A stretch of DNA of 64,000 bases, taken from the NCBI RefSeq assembly GCF_036231945.1, contig NZ_CP109599.1, positions 372,001 through 436,000 of the forward strand, written 5' to 3'. The notes under the pieces are model-generated. The model saw only the letters and a list, made by a program, of their open reading frames with translations, had not been told where the DNA came from and searched no databases. The stretch comes from Streptomyces sp. NBC_01429 (GTDB lineage Bacteria; Actinomycetota; Actinomycetes; Streptomycetales; Streptomycetaceae). Below, one piece after another: positions 16,617 to 25,597 of this stretch (positions are counted from its first letter, which is position 1; each line of letters begins with the position of its first letter). The translations under genes and the position numbers were made by a program.

Positions 16617-17771
16617 ATGGTCGTGCATGTCGCCCTCACCGGCGCCACCGGATTCCTCGGCCTGCGCCTGTTACGCCGTCTGCTCGCCACGCACCGGTCG
16701 GTGACGGTCCTGGTCCACGCGGGCTCGGGCGACGCGCTGCACCGCATCACCCGGTTCTTCGAACTGACGGGCGCGCCGGGGGCGTTCACCGCCGGGCTCG
16801 CCGACCGGCTGCGGGTGGTGGAGACCGAGCTGGAGCGGCCCCGGCTGGGTCTCTCCGGGAGCGCCTTCCGGGAACTGGCCGACGGTCTCGGCGCGATCTG
16901 GCACAGCGCGGGCAGTATCAACCTGGAGGGAGACCTCCCCGAACTGCGCCGGACCAACGTCGAAGGCACCCGGCGCGTACTGGAGTTGGCCGCCGCCGGG
17001 CGGGGGCGGCCCGTGGTCCACCACGTGAGTACCGCCTTCGTCGCCGGAGGGCGGCGCGGGGGTGTGGCGTACGAGGACGAGCTGGACGACGCGTACGGCT
17101 TCGAGAACGCCTACGAACACTCCAAGTACGAGGCGGAGATGCTGGTCCACGCGTGGTCCCGGGAGCACGCCCGTCCGGTCGTGGTGCTGCGGCCGAGCAT
17201 CCTGGTCACGGATCTGCCGCCGCACCCGGAGCTGCCCTCGCATCCGCTCCAGGTCGTCGAGCGGATCATGTGCGACGCGCGACGCACCGCGGGAACCGGC
17301 GGCCCGGACCGCGACGGCCGCCCCCGCGTCCGGCTGGTGGGACATCCGCACGGCCGGCTGAACCTGCTACAGGTGGAGCACGCGGCCGAGGTCATGGTGC
17401 GCCTCGCCGACCGGACGCCTTCGGGCGGGGTCGACACGTACCACGTCGTCCATGACCGTGACGTGCCCGTGCCGACGGTCGTGGCCCTGCTGGAACGGCT
17501 GGTGCCGGTCTCGATCGAGCTGGTCGCCACGGAGCCGGACGACCCGTCGGCGCTGGAGTCCCTGCTGGAGTTCTACCCGGGGCTGACGGCCTATCTCGCC
17601 CACCGGCGGCGCTTCGACGACACCCGGGTCAGGACCCTGCTCGGGCCGTCGGCGGCCTCCGACCGGGTGGACCTCGACTATCTGTGCTCCGGCCTGGCCG
17701 TGAGGGACCGCGTCCCCGCCGGGCCGCCGGGCGCTCCCGCGACCGACTCCCTCACCCTTCCGCCCTCCTGA
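16617..17771 (+). CDS. Thioester-reductase-like NAD(P)-dependent SDR
   Basis: A 384-aa extended SDR. It opens with VALTGATGFLG, the Rossmann loop, has HVSTAFVAG in mid-protein, and the catalytic YxxxK as YEHSKYEAE. This is the Lys2/CAR reductase-domain (male sterility, NAD_binding_4) pattern; such domains reduce carrier- or CoA-bound thioesters to aldehydes or alcohols. The ATG at 16617 has GGAG just upstream; the frame extends to 16380 without homology. It is the first gene of the operon leading into the PfaD, PfaA and PfaC genes (15-bp gap to the next), so it probably releases the chain reductively. A plain epimerase/dehydrogenase is the alternative. Confidence 0.8.
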   Translation: MVVHVALTGATGFLGLRLLRRLLATHRSVTVLVHAGSGDALHRITRFFELTGAPGAFTAGLADRLRVVETELERPRLGLSGSAFRELADGLGAIWHSAGSINLEGDLPELRRTNVEGTRRVLELAAAGRGRPVVHHVSTAFVAGGRRGGVAYEDELDDAYGFENAYEHSKYEAEMLVHAWSREHARPVVVLRPSILVTDLPPHPELPSHPLQVVERIMCDARRTAGTGGPDRDGRPRVRLVGHPHGRLNLLQVEHAAEVMVRLADRTPSGGVDTYHVVHDRDVPVPTVVALLERLVPVSIELVATEPDDPSALESLLEFYPGLTAYLAHRRRFDDTRVRTLLGPSAASDRVDLDYLCSGLAVRDRVPAGPPGAPATDSLTLPPS

Positions 17772-17786
17772 GGGAGCGTCACATTC

Positions 17787-19424
17787 TTGAGTGACTGTCA
17801 GACCGACCCTCCCGAGACCGCCTCTCCCGCTGGAGCCCCCGTGTCCGTCCTCGCCGCTCCCGACTCCCCCGCCGCGTTACCGCCGGTCTTCACCCCCGAG
17901 GGGATCGCCGCCCTCGCCCGGCGCGTCCGGGAGCCCGTCCACATCATCAGCGGTCCCGACGGCCGTGAGCTGGGGCTCGCGACCGGCCCCGTGCCCGGCG
18001 CCCCGGTACTCGGTACGCTGCCACCGCTGTACCCCGAGTGGCTCGGCGGGCGCACCTTCTGCGAGGCGCACGGCGTCCGGTTCCCCTATGTCGCGGGGGA
18101 GATGGCGAACGGCATCGCGACCACCCGGATGGTGTCCGCCATGGCCCGTGCGGAGATGCTCGGGTTCTTCGGCGCGGGCGGCCTGGCCTACGCCGACGTG
18201 GAGCGGGCCGTGCACACGCTCGCCGACGAGCTGCGCTCCCGCCCGAACTGGGGTGTGAACCTCATCCACTCACCGGCCGAGCCCGAGCTGGAGTTCCGCG
18301 TCGCCAAGCTGCTGCTGCGGTGTGGTGTGCCGCTGATCTCGGCGTCGGCGTTCATGGAGCTGACCCCGGCCGTCGTGCTGTGCTCGGCCCGGGGGCTGCG
18401 CCGGGGCGCGGACGGCCGGATCGTCCGGCGTACGCGGATCGTCGCCAAGGTCTCCCGTCCCGAGGTGGCCGAAAGGTTCCTCTCGCCCGCCCCGGCCGCG
18501 CTGCTGGACCGGCTCGTCGGGCAGGGGGAGCTGACGCCTCAGGAGGCGGGCCTCGCGGCCCTCGTGCCGGTGGCCGAGGACATCACCGTGGAGGCCGACA
18601 GCGGAGGGCACACCGACAACCGGCCGTTGTCGGTCCTGCTGCCGAGGATCGCCTCGCTGCGCGACACGCTGTGCGGGCGGTACGGCTACCACCGGGCGGT
18701 CGGGATCGGCGCGGCCGGCGGGCTGGGCACACCGGACGCGGTGGCCGCCGCCTTCGCCCTCGGCGCGTCCTACGTGGTCGTCGGGTCGGTGAACCAGACG
18801 ACCACCGAGGCGGGGCTGTCCGACGAGGCCAAGGCGATGCTCTGCGAGGCGGACATCGCCGATGTGACCATGGCACCGGCCGCGGACATGTTCGAGCTGG
18901 GCGTCCAGCTGCAAGTGCTGTCCCGGGGAACGATGTTCGCCCAGCGGGCCGGCCGGCTGTACGCGGCGTACCGGGCACACGGTGCGCTGGAGGAGATCCC
19001 GCCCGCGGTGCGCGCCCCGATCGAACGCGAGGTGCTGGGCGCCCCGTTCGACGAGATCTGGCGCCGCACCGTCGCGTTCTGGGAGCGGCGCGATCCCGCC
19101 GAGATCGCGCGGGCCGAGTCCGACCCGAAGCACCGTATGGCGCTGGTCTTCCGCTGGTACCTGGGCAGTTCGAGCCGATGGGCGATCACCGGCGAGACGG
19201 CCCGGCGTGCCGACTACCAGATCTGGTGCGGTCCGGCGATGGGCGCGTTCAACCGGTGGGCCGCGGGCACGTTCCTGGCCGAACCGGCGAACCGGTCCGT
19301 GGTGCAGGTCGCGCTCAATCTGCTCGAAGGCGCCGCGGTGCTCACCCGCGCCCATCAACTGCGCAGCTACGGGGTCCCGTTGCCGTCCGGCGCGTTCGGC
19401 CACACTCCGTGCGCGCTGGCATGA
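17787..19424 (+). CDS. pfaD: PfaD-type enoyl reductase of PUFA/secondary-lipid synthase
   Basis: A 545-aa FMN-dependent TIM-barrel protein of the PfaD/2-nitropropane dioxygenase type, the trans-acting enoyl reductase of polyunsaturated fatty acid synthases. Typical segments are FPYVAGEMANGIATTRMV, FFGAGGLAYADVERAV, NWGVNLIHSPAEPELE, the phosphate-binding VGIGAAGGLGTPDAVAAAF and ASYVVVGSVNQTTTEAG. Start is TTG 17787 or, with a better site (GGAG 5 nt upstream), GTG 17841. Its stop overlaps an in-frame ATG of the PfaA-type gene (ATGA). It would reduce chosen enoyl intermediates on the PfaA ACP, deciding which double bonds survive. Confidence 0.93.
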   Translation: MSDCQTDPPETASPAGAPVSVLAAPDSPAALPPVFTPEGIAALARRVREPVHIISGPDGRELGLATGPVPGAPVLGTLPPLYPEWLGGRTFCEAHGVRFPYVAGEMANGIATTRMVSAMARAEMLGFFGAGGLAYADVERAVHTLADELRSRPNWGVNLIHSPAEPELEFRVAKLLLRCGVPLISASAFMELTPAVVLCSARGLRRGADGRIVRRTRIVAKVSRPEVAERFLSPAPAALLDRLVGQGELTPQEAGLAALVPVAEDITVEADSGGHTDNRPLSVLLPRIASLRDTLCGRYGYHRAVGIGAAGGLGTPDAVAAAFALGASYVVVGSVNQTTTEAGLSDEAKAMLCEADIADVTMAPAADMFELGVQLQVLSRGTMFAQRAGRLYAAYRAHGALEEIPPAVRAPIEREVLGAPFDEIWRRTVAFWERRDPAEIARAESDPKHRMALVFRWYLGSSSRWAITGETARRADYQIWCGPAMGAFNRWAAGTFLAEPANRSVVQVALNLLEGAAVLTRAHQLRSYGVPLPSGAFGHTPCALA

Positions 19425-19480
19425 GCGGCCCCGGCGCCCCGGATCCGTCAACCCCCGCCGTCCGACCCCGAGGAGAGACC

Positions 19481-22400
19481 GTGACCGCCTCCACCCCCCG
19501 CCAGGTGCCCGTCGCCGTGGTCGGTGCCGGCGCCCTCGTGCCCGGCGCGACGGACGCGGCCGGCTACTGGCGGATCGTGACCGGCGGCGGGGACCTGATG
19601 ACGGAGGTGCCGGCCTCCCGCTGGCTGGTGGAGGACCATTACGATCCGGACCCGGCCGCCCCCGACAAGACGTACGCCCGCCGGGGCGCCTTCCTGTCGG
19701 ACATCGACTTCGACCCGATGGCGTACGGTGTGCCGCCCACCAGCCTGTCGGCGACGGACAGCGCGCAACTGCTCGCCCTGATGGTGGCCGACCAGGTGCT
19801 GAACGACGCCGGTGGTCTGCCGGGCATGGACCGGGACCGGGTCGGTGTCGTCCTCGGGGTGTCCGCCCTGGAACTGCTTCCGCACATGTACGGCCGCACC
19901 GAACGCCCCGTGTGGTTCAAGGCGTTGCGGGAGAGCGGTCTCACCGAGGCCGAGGCGCGGGCCGTGTGCGACCGCGTCTCGGCGCACTACACACCGTGGC
20001 GGGAGTCGACCTTCCCCGGGCTGCTCAGCAATGTCGTCGCGGGCCGGATCGCCAACCGGTTCGATCTGCACGGCACCAACCACACCACCGACGCCGCCTG
20101 CGCCAGCTCCCTGGCGGCGCTGTCCACCGCGGTCGGCGAACTGGCCCTCGGCCGGGCCGACCTGGTGATCAGCGGTGGCGTGGACACCGGCAACGGGATC
20201 GGCATGTTCCTGTCCTTCTCCAAGACCCCCGCGCTGTCCCGCAGTGGTGACTGCCGGCCGTTGTCGGACGCGGCGGACGGCACGATGCTCGGCGAAGCGG
20301 TCGTCATGTACGCGCTGAAGCGGCTGTCCGACGCCGAGCGGGACGGCGACCGTGTCCACGCGGTCGTCCGGGGTATCGGCACCTCGTCCGACGGCAGGAG
20401 TTCGGCGATCTACGCGCCGCTGCCCGACGGTCAGGCGCGGGCCCTGCGACGCGCCTACGAGGAGGCGGGCTACGGTCCGGAGACCGTGGAGCTGGTCGAG
20501 GCGCACGGGACCGGTACGAAGGCCGGCGACACCGCGGAACTCGACGCGCTCAACGCGGTGTTCGGCGCGTCGGGGCGTACGGACGGGCAGTGGTGCGCCA
20601 TCGGCTCGGTCAAATCGCAGATCGGGCACACCAAGTGCGCGGCGGGCGCGGCGGGGCTGCTCAAGGCGGTCATGGCCCTGCACCACAAGGTGCTGCCGCC
20701 GACCATCAAGGTCGACCGGCCGAACCCGGCGGCAGCCGACCCGGACGGCCCGTTCTACGTCAACACCGAGGCCAGGCCCTGGGTGCGGCCCGCCGGTCAC
20801 CCGCGCCGGGCGTCGGTGTCGAGCTTCGGCTTCGGGGGCAGCAACTTCCACGTCACACTGGAGGAGTACGTACCCTCGGGCGCCCCGGGCCGGGTGGCGG
20901 CGCGCCACCGCTGCGCGCCGGGCGAACTCGTCCTGTTCAGCGGCGCGTCGCCGTCCGACCTGGTGGCGCCGGACACCGGCGGCGGCCGTCCGCTGGCCGC
21001 GCTCGCCCGGGAGAGCCAGCGCGCGTTCTCGCCCACCGACCCGGTGCGGCTGGCCGTCGTCGCCACCGGCATCGAGGATCTGCGGGACACGTACGCGCGG
21101 GCGGTCGAACTGATCCGGCAGCGGCCCGGCACGGCGTTCTCGACCCCGACCGGTGCCCGGTACGCCTCGGGGACACCCACGCCCGGCCGTATCGGTTTCC
21201 TGTTCCCGGGGCAGGGGTCCCAGTACGTCGGGATGGGCGCTGATCTCGCCATGCTGGCACCGGCCGCCCAGGCCGTGTGGGACCGGCTGAGCGGCACCGG
21301 GTTCGACGGACTGCCGCTGCACCGGGTGGTGTTCCCGCCGCCCGCCTTCACCGACGGGGAGCGCGCCGCCCAGCAGGCGTCGCTGGCCGCCACCGAGTGG
21401 GCGCAGCCCGCGCTCGCGGTGCACTCGCTGGCGCTGCTGGAAGTGGTGCGGTCCCTGGGCCTGCGGCCCGACTGCGCGGCGGGCCACAGCTTCGGTGAGC
21501 TGGTGGCACTGCACTGCGCGGGTGTCCTGGACGCCGGGTCGCTGGTCACCGTGGCCCGCAGGCGCGGTGAGCTGATGCGGGACGCGGCCGCCGCGCCGGG
21601 CGCGATGCTCGCCGTGGCGACGGATCGCGCGCACGTGGCGGCGGTACTGGCCGGTGGCGGACTCGGCGACCTCTGGCCCGCCAACCACAACTCCCCCGTC
21701 CAGACGGTACTTTCCGGGACGAGAGAGGCGGTCGCGCGGGCCGAGCGGGCGTTCGCGGCCGAGCGGGTCGAGACCCGTCGGCTGACCACCTCGACCGCCT
21801 TCCACAGCCCGCTGGTCGCCCCGGCCGGTGAGCCGCTCGCCGCGTTCCTGCGCACGGTCCCGCTCACGGAGCCCCGGATCGAGGTCTACGGCAACGCGGA
21901 CGCGGCCCGCTACCCTGCCTCGCCCGACGAGGTGCGCCGCAGGATCGCCGACCACCTCGCCTCGCCCGTGCTCTTCCAGGACCAGATCGAGGCGATGTAC
22001 GCGGCGGGGGTGCGGACCTTCGTCGAGGTGGGCGCGGGCACCGCGCTGAGCGGCCTGGTCGGGCAGATCCTCGGCGACCGCGAGCACGCGGCCGTCCCCC
22101 TGGACCGGCCGGGCCGGTCCGGGATCAGCACCCTGCACACCGCGCTCGGCGAACTCGCCGTACGCGGTGTGCCCCTGGATCTCGACCCCCTCTGGGCGCC
22201 GTACGCCTCGCCCGGAACGCCGGCGAAGGAGCGCGAACCCCGGATGACCGTGAAGATCAGCGGAGCCAACTACGGTCAGCTCTACCCGCCCCGCGCCGGA
22301 GCCGCCGAACCACCACCGCCCGTGCCGATGGCGCGGCCGGAACGGCAACCGCAGCCCGCTCCCGTACCCGCACTTGCTCCCGATCCCGCTTCGACTCCCG

Positions 22401-25400
22401 CTCCCTTACCCGCTCCTGACACCCTGGCGGTTCCCATGCCCGCGTACGCCTCCCCCACCCTCCACACCCCGGAGCAACCGGCGGACGAACCGGCGCCCGC
22501 GGACGCCGTGGCGCCCGGCGCCGACTGGTACGCCGCGGTCGAGAGCGTCCAGCGGCAGACGGCGGAGGCCCACGCCGCCTGTCAGCGCATGCTGACGGAC
22601 AGTCATATCGCTTTCCTGCGGATGACCGAGACCACCCTGAGCGCGATGCTCGGGGCACAAGGCGGACACGGCGGTCAAGGAGCGCAAGCGATCCAGGGCG
22701 GCGGGGATCGAGGCTCCGCCGGGGTGGTCGGGGCTCCGGCCCCCCTGGCGCCGCTGCCCCTCCCCCGCCCTCCGGCACCGCGTCGGGCACCGGCGCCCGT
22801 GACCACGGCCTCGGCCGAAGTACCGGTAGCCGCACCCGTAGCCGCCCCCGCACCCGTACCGGCCACCGCCGAGGACCGGGCACCGGCTGTCGCCGGCGCG
22901 TCGCTGTCGGCGCCGGAGCTGGAGGAGCTGCTGCTCTCGGTGGTGGCCCGGCTCACCGGCTATCCCGTCGAAATGCTGGGCGTGGACATGGAGCTGGAGG
23001 CGGATCTGGGGGTCGACTCCATCAAGCGGGTCGAGATCCTGTCCGCCGTGCGCCGGCAGGTGGGCGACGCCGCGGCGGGGGATCCCGGCCGGCTCGGCAA
23101 GCTCCGTACCCTGCGCGAGATCGTCGGGGCGCTCACCACAGCCACCGTCCCTGAGCCTCCCGACGCGGTGAGCGCCCCGGTCCCCGAGGCCCCCGCCCGC
23201 CCCGCCGACTCCGGTATCGGGGCCGGTCCCGAGGCCGAGGCCGGGGTCGGCCCGCAGGCCGCGCTGACCAGGCTGGTGCCGCGCGCGGTGGAGTCACCGG
23301 CGGCGGGCCTGGCGATGGCGGGACTCCTGGACGGGCCGCTCGTGGTGACGGGCGAGGGCCTCGACGGCGGCGGGCTCACCGGCCTCGTCGCGCGGAAGCT
23401 GGCGGAGCGCGGCGTGGACGCCACCGCCGTCGCCGAGGTGCCCGAGGACGCGCGCGGTGTCGTCCACCTCGGCGCGCTGACCGCGAGCGGCACACCGGAC
23501 GAGGCGCGGGAGGTCCACCGGTCGGTGTTCCGCGCGGCGCGTACGGTGGCAGCCCAAGTGGCGGGGGTGCGACGGCTGTTCGTGACCGTGCAGGACACCG
23601 GGGGCGACTTCGGGCTCGGCGGCCACGCGCCCGACCGCGCCTGGCTGGGCGGTGTCGCCGCTCTGGTCAGGACCGCGGCGAAGGAGTGGCCGGACGCCTC
23701 GGTCAAGGCCGTCGACTGCGAGCGCGGCGGCCGGGACGACGAGGCGGTCGCCGAGGCGATCGTGCGGGAACTGCTCGAAGGCGGCCCCGCCGCTGAGGCG
23801 GGTCTCCGCGCGGACGGTACCCGCGTCACCCTCCGGGCGGTGCCCGCGCCGGTGACGCGCGCCGCCGCGCGGCGGATCACCTCCGCGTCGGTGCTCGTGG
23901 CCACGGGAGGAGCGCGCGGGGTGACCGCCGCCGCGCTGCTGGACCTGGCCAGGACGCACCGGCCCCGGATCGTGCTGCTCGGCAGGACGGAACCGGCCGC
24001 CGAGCCCGGCGGGCTGGCATCGGCAGCCGACGAACCGGCGCTCGTCCGGCTGCTCGCGGAGCGCTCCACCGGAGGCGCGGCGGACTCCTCGCCCGCCCGG
24101 ATCACGGCGCGGGCCCGGGAGATTCTGGCCGCGCGCGAGGTACGGGCGACGCTGGCGGCACTGGAGGCGGCGGGGTCCCCCGTCCGGTACGTCCAGGTCG
24201 ACGCCCGCGACGGCGAGGCCCTCGCCGCCGCCCTGCACGACGTACGCGACACCTGGGGCCCGGTCACCGGCATCGTGCACGGTGCGGGGGTACTGGCCGA
24301 CGCGCGCATCGCCGACAAGAGCGACGCGCAGGTCGAGCAGGTGATGTCCACCAAGGTGGACGGTCTGCGCGCGCTGCTGGCCGCGACGGCGGACGATCCG
24401 CTGGACGTGATCTGCCTGTTCTCCTCGGTGGCCGCCGGGTACGGCAACGTCGGGCAGAGCGACTACGCCATGGCCAACGAGGTTCTGGGCCAGGTGGCCT
24501 CGGCCGAACAGGCCCGCCGCCCCGACTGCCTGGTGCGGTGCGTCGCCTGGGGCCCGTGGCAGGGCGGCATGGTCACGCCCGCCCTGGCCACGCACTTCGG
24601 CCGGTCCGGCGTTCCGCTCATCCCCCTGGAGCAGGGCGCCGCCGCCTTCACCGCCGAGCTGGACGGAACGGTCGGCGAGGCGCGGACCGTCCTGGCGGTC
24701 GGGGACGATCCCGCGGCCCTGTCCCCGGCCGGCGATCCGCCCCCGGCACAGCTGCTGGTCCGGGCGGACACCCTGCCGCAACTGGCCGACCACGCGATCG
24801 GCGGGGTTCCCGTACTGCCCGTGGCGATGGTCCTGAACTGGTTCGCCGGAGCGGCCGGCGCCTGGCGGCCGGACGCCGGGCCGCTCGTCCTGCGCGATCT
24901 GCGGGTGTACAAGAAGTTCGCCCTGCCGGAACTGACCGGCGAGGGCCACCGGCTCACCGTGCACGGCGGCCGGGGCGCGGCCGGTTCGGTGGCGGAGCTG
25001 GAGGCGGAGCTGCGGGGCGCGGACGGCGTGGCGCACTTCCGGGCCGTGCTGGACACCGGGGCCGTGCGGCCGGATCCGGCCGACTGGGGCAGCCCGGACG
25101 GCCTGGAGCGACTGGACCGCGACGAGTTCTACGACGGAGAACTTCTCTTCCACGGCCCCCTGTTCCAGGCCGTCCGTACCGCGCGCGGTGTCTCGGAGCA
25201 CGGCGCCGAGGCGACCGTCGCGGGTCTGCGCGCCCTGGGCTGGCCGGGGCAACACTGGCCGCTGGACCCGGCCGCCGTGGACGGCGCGCTCCAGCTCGCC
25301 CTGGTCTGGGCGCGGCACGTCGGCGGCGCGGCGACGCTGCCGATGGCCGTCGCGGAATGCAGGGTGCACCGGCTCGGTCCGGTGGACGGCACCGTGCGGT

Positions 25401-25522
25401 GTGTGGTGCGGGGGCGCAAGGCGCACGGCACGGGAGCGCGCTGCGACGCGGCGCTGATCGACGCGGACGGGTCGGTCCGGCTGGAACTGCTCGGCGTGGA
25501 ACTCGTCCGCCGTCCCTCCTAG
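19481..25522 (+). CDS. pfaA: PfaA-type PUFA synthase subunit: KS-AT-ACP-KR-DH
   Basis: A 2013-aa multidomain synthase from GTG 19481 (site AGGAGAGACC; an ATG at 19421 overlapping the pfaD stop is in frame). KS spans about 8-455 (Cys207 in DAACASSL, His in VEAHGTGT and KSQIGHTK). AT spans about 568-870 (Ser670 in GHSFGE). Two Pro/Ala-rich linkers flank a helical segment. A single ACP follows (Ser1180 in DLGVDSIKRVEIL, the form typical of PUFA synthases). KR spans about 1375-1740 (GGARGV loop, GQSDYAMANE with Tyr). A PKS-type DH ends it at 1755-2010 (HAIGGVPVLP, His about 1771, and DPAAVDGALQ). Marine PfaA proteins carry several tandem ACPs; one is unusual and could limit output or chain length. 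Confidence 0.95.
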   Translation: MTASTPRQVPVAVVGAGALVPGATDAAGYWRIVTGGGDLMTEVPASRWLVEDHYDPDPAAPDKTYARRGAFLSDIDFDPMAYGVPPTSLSATDSAQLLALMVADQVLNDAGGLPGMDRDRVGVVLGVSALELLPHMYGRTERPVWFKALRESGLTEAEARAVCDRVSAHYTPWRESTFPGLLSNVVAGRIANRFDLHGTNHTTDAACASSLAALSTAVGELALGRADLVISGGVDTGNGIGMFLSFSKTPALSRSGDCRPLSDAADGTMLGEAVVMYALKRLSDAERDGDRVHAVVRGIGTSSDGRSSAIYAPLPDGQARALRRAYEEAGYGPETVELVEAHGTGTKAGDTAELDALNAVFGASGRTDGQWCAIGSVKSQIGHTKCAAGAAGLLKAVMALHHKVLPPTIKVDRPNPAAADPDGPFYVNTEARPWVRPAGHPRRASVSSFGFGGSNFHVTLEEYVPSGAPGRVAARHRCAPGELVLFSGASPSDLVAPDTGGGRPLAALARESQRAFSPTDPVRLAVVATGIEDLRDTYARAVELIRQRPGTAFSTPTGARYASGTPTPGRIGFLFPGQGSQYVGMGADLAMLAPAAQAVWDRLSGTGFDGLPLHRVVFPPPAFTDGERAAQQASLAATEWAQPALAVHSLALLEVVRSLGLRPDCAAGHSFGELVALHCAGVLDAGSLVTVARRRGELMRDAAAAPGAMLAVATDRAHVAAVLAGGGLGDLWPANHNSPVQTVLSGTREAVARAERAFAAERVETRRLTTSTAFHSPLVAPAGEPLAAFLRTVPLTEPRIEVYGNADAARYPASPDEVRRRIADHLASPVLFQDQIEAMYAAGVRTFVEVGAGTALSGLVGQILGDREHAAVPLDRPGRSGISTLHTALGELAVRGVPLDLDPLWAPYASPGTPAKEREPRMTVKISGANYGQLYPPRAGAAEPPPPVPMARPERQPQPAPVPALAPDPASTPAPLPAPDTLAVPMPAYASPTLHTPEQPADEPAPADAVAPGADWYAAVESVQRQTAEAHAACQRMLTDSHIAFLRMTETTLSAMLGAQGGHGGQGAQAIQGGGDRGSAGVVGAPAPLAPLPLPRPPAPRRAPAPVTTASAEVPVAAPVAAPAPVPATAEDRAPAVAGASLSAPELEELLLSVVARLTGYPVEMLGVDMELEADLGVDSIKRVEILSAVRRQVGDAAAGDPGRLGKLRTLREIVGALTTATVPEPPDAVSAPVPEAPARPADSGIGAGPEAEAGVGPQAALTRLVPRAVESPAAGLAMAGLLDGPLVVTGEGLDGGGLTGLVARKLAERGVDATAVAEVPEDARGVVHLGALTASGTPDEAREVHRSVFRAARTVAAQVAGVRRLFVTVQDTGGDFGLGGHAPDRAWLGGVAALVRTAAKEWPDASVKAVDCERGGRDDEAVAEAIVRELLEGGPAAEAGLRADGTRVTLRAVPAPVTRAAARRITSASVLVATGGARGVTAAALLDLARTHRPRIVLLGRTEPAAEPGGLASAADEPALVRLLAERSTGGAADSSPARITARAREILAAREVRATLAALEAAGSPVRYVQVDARDGEALAAALHDVRDTWGPVTGIVHGAGVLADARIADKSDAQVEQVMSTKVDGLRALLAATADDPLDVICLFSSVAAGYGNVGQSDYAMANEVLGQVASAEQARRPDCLVRCVAWGPWQGGMVTPALATHFGRSGVPLIPLEQGAAAFTAELDGTVGEARTVLAVGDDPAALSPAGDPPPAQLLVRADTLPQLADHAIGGVPVLPVAMVLNWFAGAAGAWRPDAGPLVLRDLRVYKKFALPELTGEGHRLTVHGGRGAAGSVAELEAELRGADGVAHFRAVLDTGAVRPDPADWGSPDGLERLDRDEFYDGELLFHGPLFQAVRTARGVSEHGAEATVAGLRALGWPGQHWPLDPAAVDGALQLALVWARHVGGAATLPMAVAECRVHRLGPVDGTVRCVVRGRKAHGTGARCDAALIDADGSVRLELLGVELVRRPS

Positions 25523-25597
25523 GCCGTGTACGCGGAGTCCCGCCTGCTGCCCGATCCGCCCTGCCCTGCCCTGCCCCTGCCTTGAAGTGAGACGCGC

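Noticed and set aside
22320..22900. Repeats in the PfaA linker as a candidate tandem-repeat or CRISPR-like element
   Set aside because: The repetition comes from Pro/Ala codons in two flexible linkers; there are no fixed-length repeats and spacers. No CRISPR array is seen anywhere in the window.
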